Shown: piece by piece, positions 1-7,363 of the stretch
How positions within the stretch are numbered: position 1 is the first letter of the stretch
Layout of the letters: every line of letters begins with the position of its first letter
Notes under the pieces: generated by a model
Databases searched by the model: none
What the model was told of the DNA's origin: nothing
What the model saw: the letters and a program-made list of their open reading frames with translations, nothing else
From: WS-11 sp035275545
GTDB taxonomy: Bacteria > Eisenbacteria > RBG-16-71-46
Assembly (NCBI GenBank): GCA_035275545.1
Contig: DATEMP010000184.1
Span: forward strand, 1-9,158
Direction: 5' to 3'
DNA: 9,158 nucleotides
Position numbers and translations under genes: made by a program

Positions 1-2485
<2,485 letters not shown>

Positions 2486-2494
2486 AGGGCGGGG

Positions 2495-2523
2495 AAGATA
2501 TCGGTTGGCGGCGGAAGATGCAC
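2495..2523 (-). promoter_or_regulatory. Weak candidate alaS promoter close to the start codon
   Basis: On the minus strand TATCTT (2495-2500) fits a TAnnnT -10 element and lies nine bases before the alaS ATG. The hexamer 17 bases further upstream (GTGCAT, 2518-2523) matches a -35 consensus poorly. The 130 bases between the osmC-like gene and alaS hold only this and the terminator hairpin. Because no purine-rich ribosome-binding sequence precedes the ATG, transcription from here would give a nearly leaderless mRNA. This is inference from a short AT-containing patch in GC-rich DNA. Confidence 0.2.
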
Positions 2524-2553
2524 GCCGCGGCGCGGATACGGCCCCTGCGCAGC

Positions 2554-2598
2554 AAACGACACCGCCCGCGGCATCGCGCCGCGGGCGGTGGTTCGTTT
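2554..2598 (-). terminator. Strong hairpin terminator after the osmC-like gene
   Basis: A 13-base perfect inverted repeat (2560-2572 with 2578-2590) encloses a five-base loop. It is extended by a further six-base pairing, AAACGA (2554-2559) with TCGTTT (2593-2598), across a two-base bulge. On the minus strand the stem is followed by TCGTTTG, a short T-rich tail. It begins about 17 bases past the osmC-like stop codon. The outer A/T-containing arms make it nearly symmetric, so it could act in both directions. It separates alaS from the upstream gene run. Confidence 0.75.
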
Positions 2599-2615
2599 CA
2601 GCGACGGCGCGGTCC

Positions 2616-3068
2616 TCAGACCTTGACGGCGGACTCCAGCGTGGCGTCCATGGTGATCTCCGCCTTCAGCAGTCGCGAGATCGGGCAACCCTCCTTGGCG
2701 CCGGTGGCGATCTCCTGAAACTTCGCCGGATCGATTCCCGGCACGGTCGCCTTCACGGTGAGATGGCTCTTGGTCACGGTCGGCTTCCCGTCGACGGTGT
2801 GGAGCGTCACCGCTGCGGTGGCCTCGACCCGTTGGGGGGTGAAGCCGGCCTTCGCGAGATCGGCGGACAGCGCCATCGAGAAGCACGACGCGTGGGCCGC
2901 CGCGATCAGCTCCTCGGGATTGGTCCCCGCTTTGTCCTCGAAGCGGGTCGAGAACGTGTATTCGATATCCGTGTAGGCGGTGTCCTTGATCACGCCGCTC
3001 GGCGTCGAGATGCTGCCTTTGCCGCTCTTGAGATCGCCCTGCCAGACGGCTGATGCCTTGCGAATCAT
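2616..3068 (-). CDS. OsmC-family peroxiredoxin
   Basis: A 150-residue cytoplasmic protein of normal family length. OsmC/Ohr proteins reduce organic hydroperoxides, and sometimes H2O2, with a pair of redox cysteines. Both are present: Cys62 in AHASCFSMAL and Cys128 in KEGCPISRLL. The GTNPEELIAAAHASC segment (48-62) is the classical OsmC-subfamily signature and contains the conserved Glu after the NP. Arg42 is a candidate for the conserved arginine near the active site. The start at 3068 is preceded by a good GGGGAGG ribosome-binding sequence four bases upstream. The gene lies 34 bases after recX with no terminator between them and is followed by a strong hairpin, so it is probably the last gene of the recX transcript. 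Whether it is OsmC proper or a YhfA-like relative cannot be settled by eye; the GTNPEEL form favours the OsmC side over Ohr. Confidence 0.93.
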   Translation of the reverse strand: MIRKASAVWQGDLKSGKGSISTPSGVIKDTAYTDIEYTFSTRFEDKAGTNPEELIAAAHASCFSMALSADLAKAGFTPQRVEATAAVTLHTVDGKPTVTKSHLTVKATVPGIDPAKFQEIATGAKEGCPISRLLKAEITMDATLESAVKV

Positions 3069-3102
3069 GCTGCCTCCCCGTGGTTCGCGCGGTGGCCCGC
3101 GT

Positions 3103-3657
3103 CTAATCGTCGGTTGGGTTCCGCAATGCCTGCTCGATCGTATCGCCATCGAAGCCGCGCCGCACCAGCAACGCGTAGAGGCGCTGGCGGCGTACCCTCG
3201 GCTCCAGACCAGCGTAGCGCCGCTCCGCCTGGGACACCACCCGGCGCGCGAGCCGCACCTCGTCGGCGCCGCCCTGCTCGGCGACCAACCGCGCGCGCGC
3301 CGTGTCGATGTCCTCGGCCGCAATGCCGCGGCCGCGCAGCTCCTGCTCGAGCCGGCGCCAGCCCGCGGTGCGCCGGCCCCAGCGCTCGGAGATGAAGGTG
3401 CGCGCGTATTCGACGTCGTCCACGAGCCCCACCCCCGCCAGGCGCTCGACCACCTGGGTCACGATCGCGCCATCGAAGCCCTTGTCGCGCAGGCGGCGGG
3501 TCAGGTCGACGCGCGAGAGGCGCCGGCGGTCGAGGAGCTTGAGCGCCGCCTCGCGTGCCGCCTCGGGGTCGTGGAGACGCTCGGCAGGCTCGCTTGCACG
3601 CTCCGCCGGGAGCTTGGACCGCCCGGGTCGAAGGCCCGCGCGGGGTGAGGCGCGCAC
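3103..3657 (-). CDS. recX: RecX regulatory protein
   Basis: RecX binds RecA filaments and generally limits RecA recombinase and co-protease activity. The 184-residue product shows the all-helical repeat pattern: ALKLLDRRRLSRVDLTRRL followed by KGFDGAIV (59-66), then the family hallmark GLVDDVEYARTFISERW (77-93), then LRGRGI and LLVRRGFDGDTIEQAL (163-178) as the last repeat. The first 28 or so residues are basic, low complexity and outside the family core. The start is a GTG one base after the methyltransferase stop codon; I see no ATG, GTG or TTG codon between it and the conserved region, so this start or one further upstream must be used. The tight spacing indicates translational coupling to the methyltransferase gene. 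recX normally directly follows recA; here two unrelated genes lie between them, so RecX may be expressed less tightly with RecA than usual. Confidence 0.92.
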   Translation of the reverse strand: MRASPRAGLRPGRSKLPAERASEPAERLHDPEAAREAALKLLDRRRLSRVDLTRRLRDKGFDGAIVTQVVERLAGVGLVDDVEYARTFISERWGRRTAGWRRLEQELRGRGIAAEDIDTARARLVAEQGGADEVRLARRVVSQAERRYAGLEPRVRRQRLYALLVRRGFDGDTIEQALRNPTDD

Positions 3658-3658
3658 G

Positions 3659-4357
3659 TCAGTACGCCCCGGGGAGCAGGCGACGCGTGCGGCCCATGTA
3701 GTCCCGGTAGCCGTCCCCGAACTGCTCGACCATGAAGCTCTCCTCGACGTCCATCCGGCGCTTGAACATCCAGAACACGACCGGCATGAGCGCCAGCGCC
3801 ACCACGCTGCGGAACACGCCCGCGAAGCCCAGGTCCATGAGCAGGATGCCGAGGTACGACGGATGCCGCACCAGCGCGTAGAAGCCGGTGGTGTGGACCG
3901 TGTGGCCTTCCTGGATCGCCACCACCGAGACGAAGCGCCGGCCCAGCTCGAGCATCGGCCCCAACCGGAGCGTCACGCCCGCCGTCAGCACCGCGAAACC
4001 CACCCAGCGCGTCACGTCCCCGCCCGGCAGCACCCACAGGTCGCGCGCGTCCATGTACGGCATGATGAACGCGGTGAAGAGCGAGTGGAACACGAGCAGC
4101 GGGAAGAACGGCTTCCAGTCGGGCGTGCTCTTGAGCCCGCGGCTCCGCCCCGAGGTGCTCCAGGTCATGATCGGGATCATGATGAGGTGCAGGATCACCA
4201 CGCCCACCCGCACCGGATGCGCGAAGAAGCCGCTCCAGCTTCCCCAGCCCATGACCATGAGCAGGAGGAACATCCCGACGTTGAGGGGGATGCCGATGAG
4301 CTGACGCCACGAAGGGGCGGCCGAGCCGCGGCCGCCCCCTTCGGTGGTAACGGTCAT
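3659..4357 (-). CDS. Isoprenylcysteine carboxyl methyltransferase (ICMT)-family membrane protein
   Basis: A 232-residue polytopic membrane protein with hydrophobic segments near residues 20-40, 50-65, 86-100, 117-132 and 170-195. The C-terminal half carries the ICMT/PEMT methyltransferase signature: GFYALVRHPSYLGILL (158-173), matching the RHPxYxG core involved in S-adenosylmethionine binding, then RMDVEESFMVEQFGDGYRDY (201-220) and TRRLLPG (223-229). In eukaryotes ICMT methylates prenylated cysteine. Bacterial members have few known substrates, so the substrate here is unknown. The start at 4357 is chosen because it follows the lipoprotein stop codon by 11 bases; a longer in-frame reading would run back through the lipoprotein gene. 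The ribosome-binding sequence is weak (GGGACGG), consistent with translation coupled to the gene before. recX follows after one base. Family assignment is firm, function is not. Confidence 0.88.
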   Translation of the reverse strand: MTVTTEGGGRGSAAPSWRQLIGIPLNVGMFLLLMVMGWGSWSGFFAHPVRVGVVILHLIMIPIMTWSTSGRSRGLKSTPDWKPFFPLLVFHSLFTAFIMPYMDARDLWVLPGGDVTRWVGFAVLTAGVTLRLGPMLELGRRFVSVVAIQEGHTVHTTGFYALVRHPSYLGILLMDLGFAGVFRSVVALALMPVVFWMFKRRMDVEESFMVEQFGDGYRDYMGRTRRLLPGAY

Positions 4358-4368
4358 GGCCGCCGTCC

Positions 4369-4860
4369 CTACATGCCGGGGATGGGCACGTTGCTGCTGA
4401 ACATGTCCACGGCGATCTTCCACTCGCCGTTCACTTTCTTGAGGACGGTGGAGTACTTGCCGTTGTCGGTCATCGGCTTGCCCTTGGGGTCGGTGCCGCT
4501 GAACGTGTAGGTGCCGATGTCCACCGCCATGTCCCCCGCCTCCGAGATCATCTTGGCGGTCGAGGTGGTCGACAGCGTCATCCCGGGAATGCTCAGGAAC
4601 CCCACCCATGCCTGCCGGATGGCATCCTTGCCTTCGGCCGGAGGCGCATTGGGGGGCATGACGCGACCATCATCGGCGTATAGGTTGACGAGCGCGGTGG
4701 TGTCACGCGCGGTGATTCCCGCGAGATAGGCGGCGTTGATGCTGTCGATCGCGGCGGCGATCGCCGCCTGATCGACGGGCGGCGCAGCCTTCTGGGTCAT
4801 GCCCGCGCAACCGACGAGCGCGAGCAGTCCGATCAACCAACCTGCGCGAGAAAACCGCAT
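4369..4860 (-). CDS. Small SnoaL-like / DUF4440 lipoprotein
   Basis: A 163-residue exported protein. Residues 1-18 form a lipoprotein signal: a basic start, a hydrophobic stretch, and a lipobox LVGC with Cys18 as the lipidation site. The mature part has the SnoaL-like (NTF2-fold) pattern seen in DUF4440 and SgcJ/EcaC-type proteins: a helix with INAAYLAGITARDTTALVNLYADDGRVMPP (41-70), then EGKDAIRQAWVGF, an alternating beta pattern through DMAVDIGTYTFSG (110-122), and a closing strand VNGEWKIAVDMFSSN (143-157). Such folds bind small molecules or act as enzymes, but no catalytic set is obvious, so the role is unknown. The start is well supported by AGGAGG (4866-4871) five bases upstream. It lies 67 bases after recA, beyond a strong hairpin, and 11 bases before the methyltransferase gene, with which it is probably co-expressed. 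Confidence 0.85.
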   Translation of the reverse strand: MRFSRAGWLIGLLALVGCAGMTQKAAPPVDQAAIAAAIDSINAAYLAGITARDTTALVNLYADDGRVMPPNAPPAEGKDAIRQAWVGFLSIPGMTLSTTSTAKMISEAGDMAVDIGTYTFSGTDPKGKPMTDNGKYSTVLKKVNGEWKIAVDMFSSNVPIPGM

Positions 4861-4883
4861 GGCAACCTCCTGATGGTGGACAT

Positions 4884-4910
4884 GACCCCGCCCGCAGCCT
4901 GGGCGGGGTC
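4884..4910 (-). terminator. Hairpin between recA and the lipoprotein gene
   Basis: A perfect ten-base GC-rich inverted repeat (4884-4893 with 4901-4910) around a seven-base loop, starting 17 bases past the recA stop codon. On the minus strand it is followed by ATGTCCACC with no U-tract, so it may be an imperfect terminator, an attenuator that lowers read-through from recA into the lipoprotein-methyltransferase-recX run, or an mRNA 3'-end protector. No convincing promoter is visible in the 23 bases between it and the lipoprotein start. Confidence 0.6.
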
Positions 4911-4927
4911 CGACGAAGCGACGGAAG

Positions 4928-7183
4928 CTACCGCTTCCGGTCCCCGCTCGCCACCATGGCCGGCTGCGGCCGCGCGGGCGTGCTGCCCGCCGGGCCCTTG
5001 GCCGGTGGAGCTCCGTTGCCCGGCTTGGCCGCTGCGCCGTCCGCTCCCGCGACGGCGGCGGCAGGCGTCGGAGCGGCCGGAGCACCGGGGACCTTGAGCC
5101 CGAGCATCGGCAGGAGCTTGGCTTCGACCTGGGCGCGGATGTCGCGGTGCTCCTTGAGGAACAACCGCGCGTTCTCGCGTCCCTGGCCGATGCGCTCCTC
5201 GCCGAACGAGAACCAGGTGCCGCTCCTCTGGATCACGTTCTTCTCAAGCGCGAAGTCGATGAGCTCGCCTTCGCGCGAGATCCCCTCGTTGTAGATGATG
5301 TCGAACTCGGCCTCGCGGAACGGTGCCGCGACCTTGTTCTTGACCACCTTCACCTTGGTCCGGTTCCCGACCGCCTGCTCGCCCTCCTTGAGCGTGGCGA
5401 TGCGGCGGATGTCCATGCGCACCGAGGCGTAGAACTTGAGCGCCCGACCACCCGCCGTGGTTTCCGGCGAGTTGTGGACGATCACCCCGTCGACGAGATA
5501 GGAATGGTTCCCCTCGACCTCGATATCGAAGCGATGCGTCGAACGGGTCGCCGGCTTGGCGTATCGCTTGACGATCTTCGCGGGGACCGCGCGCAGATGC
5601 GTCATGTCGGCCAGCTGGAGACCGACCGAGATATCCCCCACTTCCGCGTCCGACGCCCACTCGAACTGGCCACGCCGGCTGGGATGAAGCTTGTACTCCA
5701 GCGCCGGGTGCAGCCATGGAGCGATGAGGGCGTGCAACCGGTCGGTCTGCTCCGAGCTGAACCAGAATCCGCGGCCGTCATCGCGAGGACGCCCGATCCC
5801 GAGGCGCTCCATGGTCGCGCATACCGCTTCGCGGCACTCGCCTTCGAGCGACTTGTTGTAGATGACCGCCTTGCCCTTTCCCCAACGCTCGTACGAGCCG
5901 GCAAACGAGCCGTCGTCGCCATACCAGACCGCAAGCCCGCGCGCATCGAGATCGGCGAGGACCTCCGTGTCGACCGTGCGCTTGCCATCGCTCGAGTACA
6001 ACTGGGCACGCAGATCGGCCAGGTACGGAGTGGCATAGGTATCGAACCCGGAGCCATTCCCCATGGGGCCCAGACTCCGGGAAATGGGCTGAAGCATCGA
6101 GTGTTTCCAGTGCAGGTAGTCCGTTTGCGCGGGTCCGTGGCCCACCCGGAAGCTGGCGGTGTGCGTGCCGACCTGGCGCAATGAACCGTCTCCGAGCGCG
6201 CTCCCCAGGAGGATCTGGTGCTGCTCGCCGGTCACCGCCACGTCTTCGACAGAGACCAGGACCTCATCTCCAACACCCAGCTCGCCGGCGGGCACCTCCC
6301 CATTCGGCGTGAAGATCATGTGCCCCGGTGTCGCGGCGAACTTGCGGCGGCCGGACGGGCCTCCTTCGACCTCGAACTGCAGGAAGGTGTCGGTCGGACC
6401 GTTGTCGAACCAATTCACGACCTTCCGGGGCTCGATCCTGCCGCTGACCGGATCGTACGAGAGCACCTCGACCGGCATGCGCTGGTTGACGATCTTGCCG
6501 ATCTTCTCACTCGTGCCATCGGCAAGCGTGACGCGCGTGCTGTAGTGGAAGCACCCGAACATGACCCCGATCTGCATGCGGATCTGGTTGATGAAGATCA
6601 CGCTGGTCTTGCTCTTGGAGATCGAGCCGGTGAGCTTGCGCAGCGCCTGCGACATGAGCCGCGCCTGCAGCCCCACGTGCGAGTCGCCCATCTCGCCTTC
6701 GATCTCGGCGCGCGGCACCAGGGCCGCCACCGAGTCGATCACCACCACGTCGACCGCGCCCGAGCGCACCAGGTGGTCGGCGATCTCGAGCGCCTCCTCG
6801 CCGGTGTCGGGCTGGGCGACGTGCAGGTTGGTGATGTCCACGCCCAGCTTCTGTGCGTAGGCGGCGTCGAGCGCGTGCTCGGCGTCGATGAACACCGCGT
6901 TGCCCCCCTGCTTCTGGGCGTTGGCGATGATGGTGAGCGCGAGCGTGGTCTTGCCCGAGGACTCGGGGCCGTAGATCTCGATCACGCGGCCGCGCGGGAT
7001 GCCGCCGATGCCGAGCGCCATGTCGAGCGCGATCGAGCCGGTGGGGACGACCTCGACCGCCTCGATCGCCGAGCCATCTCCCAGTTTCATGATCGCGCCC
7101 TTGCCGAACTGCTTCTCGATCTGCTGGAGCGCGAGGTCCAGCGCCTTGGTCTTTTCCTTGGCCGACGGCGTGTTCGGAATCAT
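4928..7183 (-). CDS. recA: Recombinase RecA precursor interrupted by an in-frame intein
   Basis: RecA polymerises on single-stranded DNA, drives strand exchange and triggers LexA self-cleavage. The 751-residue precursor is RecA N-part (1-210), intein (211-571) and RecA C-part (572-751), giving a spliced protein of 390 residues. The ATPase elements are intact: Walker A GPESSGKTT (72-80), FIDAEHALD with the catalytic Glu102, and Walker B VDVVVID (144-150). Gln200 in FINQIRM leads into loop L2, which is broken after GVMFG (206-210) and resumes at SPETTAGG (572-579). The C-part ends in about 50 Ala/Pro/Gly-rich residues and a basic GDRKR, unlike the acidic tail of E. coli RecA. Neither RecA segment contains a cysteine. 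The start is supported by AAGGAGA (7192-7198) eight bases upstream. RecA activity should depend on splicing, because L2 is essential for DNA binding. A sigma70-like promoter lies about 115 bases upstream, and a hairpin follows the stop codon. Confidence 0.97.
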   Translation of the reverse strand: MIPNTPSAKEKTKALDLALQQIEKQFGKGAIMKLGDGSAIEAVEVVPTGSIALDMALGIGGIPRGRVIEIYGPESSGKTTLALTIIANAQKQGGNAVFIDAEHALDAAYAQKLGVDITNLHVAQPDTGEEALEIADHLVRSGAVDVVVIDSVAALVPRAEIEGEMGDSHVGLQARLMSQALRKLTGSISKSKTSVIFINQIRMQIGVMFGCFHYSTRVTLADGTSEKIGKIVNQRMPVEVLSYDPVSGRIEPRKVVNWFDNGPTDTFLQFEVEGGPSGRRKFAATPGHMIFTPNGEVPAGELGVGDEVLVSVEDVAVTGEQHQILLGSALGDGSLRQVGTHTASFRVGHGPAQTDYLHWKHSMLQPISRSLGPMGNGSGFDTYATPYLADLRAQLYSSDGKRTVDTEVLADLDARGLAVWYGDDGSFAGSYERWGKGKAVIYNKSLEGECREAVCATMERLGIGRPRDDGRGFWFSSEQTDRLHALIAPWLHPALEYKLHPSRRGQFEWASDAEVGDISVGLQLADMTHLRAVPAKIVKRYAKPATRSTHRFDIEVEGNHSYLVDGVIVHNSPETTAGGRALKFYASVRMDIRRIATLKEGEQAVGNRTKVKVVKNKVAAPFREAEFDIIYNEGISREGELIDFALEKNVIQRSGTWFSFGEERIGQGRENARLFLKEHRDIRAQVEAKLLPMLGLKVPGAPAAPTPAAAVAGADGAAAKPGNGAPPAKGPAGSTPARPQPAMVASGDRKR
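5471..6553 (-). mobile_element. RecA intein with LAGLIDADG homing endonuclease
   Basis: A 361-residue protein-splicing element in frame within recA. Splicing residues, numbered within the intein: Cys1 in block A (CFHYSTRVTLADG), the T75-P-G-H78 of block B, block F FDIEVEGNH with His350, and block G ending VDGVIVHN (His360, Asn361). The next extein residue is Ser, a suitable +1 nucleophile. Two LAGLIDADG-type helices lie between the splicing blocks: LLGSALGDG (115-123, Asp122) and LAVWYGDDG (207-215, Asp214). This suggests an intact, single-chain, two-motif homing endonuclease. Boundaries follow from the uninterrupted RecA sequence resuming on either side. Hand counts of lines at 5521, 5881 and 6001 give about 60-68% GC, against 68-75% in three sampled RecA lines and about 80% in one glycosyltransferase line, consistent with acquisition by transfer. 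As far as I recall this is the insertion point of the Mycobacterium leprae-type RecA intein, not the M. tuberculosis one. Confidence 0.96.
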
Positions 7184-7287
7184 GTTCTGCGTCTCCTTCG
7201 CAGGGGCTGCCGTTCGTGGTGCGGGGCGCTGGGCGGGCGGGGCTCCGGCCCGGCGCCATGATAGCGGCGGCAGGCCACTACCATCGA

Positions 7288-7318
7288 GTTCGAACGCATA
7301 CTACACAAATGGGCAGTA
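7288..7318 (-). promoter_or_regulatory. Possible operator repeats in the recA promoter
   Basis: Two inverted repeats overlap the candidate recA promoter. The first is a perfect eight-base palindrome GTTCGAAC (7288-7295) just downstream of the -10 hexamer, built from the GTTC/GAAC half-sites that recur in several bacterial LexA boxes. The second is TACT-N12-AGTA (7299-7302 with 7315-7318), lying between the -35 and -10. Their placement is right for a repressor such as LexA, but neither matches a complete LexA box I know, and short palindromes occur by chance. Confidence 0.3.
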
Positions 7319-7325
7319 GATGCAA
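7298..7325 (-). promoter_or_regulatory. Candidate sigma70-type recA promoter
   Basis: On the minus strand TTGCAT (7320-7325) and TAGTAT (7298-7303) are separated by 16 bases; each matches four of six consensus positions. They lie in a locally AT-richer patch of the 180-base gap between the glycosyltransferase stop codon and recA. Transcription would begin near 7290, leaving a leader of roughly 105-110 bases before the recA start. No other good hexamer pair is apparent in the gap. Confidence 0.45.
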
Positions 7326-7358
7326 GAGGGCGCGAAAACCGCACAAGAGCTCGCCCTC
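7326..7358 (-). terminator. Weak hairpin after the glycosyltransferase gene
   Basis: A seven-base inverted repeat, GAGGGCG (7326-7332) with CGCCCTC (7352-7358), encloses a 19-base loop and starts five bases past the glycosyltransferase stop codon. The long loop and lack of a U-tract make it a poor intrinsic terminator. Its position directly before the recA promoter is the main reason to list it. Confidence 0.3.
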
Positions 7359-7363
7359 GGCCC

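Noticed and set aside
4358..4609. Longer N-terminus for the methyltransferase, starting at 4609
   Set aside because: The extra 84 residues overlap the lipoprotein gene in another frame, are low complexity and His/Gly/Arg-rich, and precede a natural start with a short intergenic gap.
4928..7183. The long recA frame as a fusion with an unrelated enzyme, or as a group I intron
   Set aside because: The insert begins with Cys and ends His-Asn-Ser with intein blocks A, B, F and G, and stays in frame throughout. An intron would not need an open frame or these protein motifs.
5147..7261. Two long plus-strand frames opposite recA and the intein, which might look like an antisense gene
   Set aside because: They show no domain pattern and mirror the codon structure of the recA strand, which is fully explained by RecA plus intein.
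7275..7330. GTTCGAAC resembling a tRNA T-loop in the recA upstream region
   Set aside because: No acceptor stem, anticodon arm or matching D-arm can be drawn around it on either strand.
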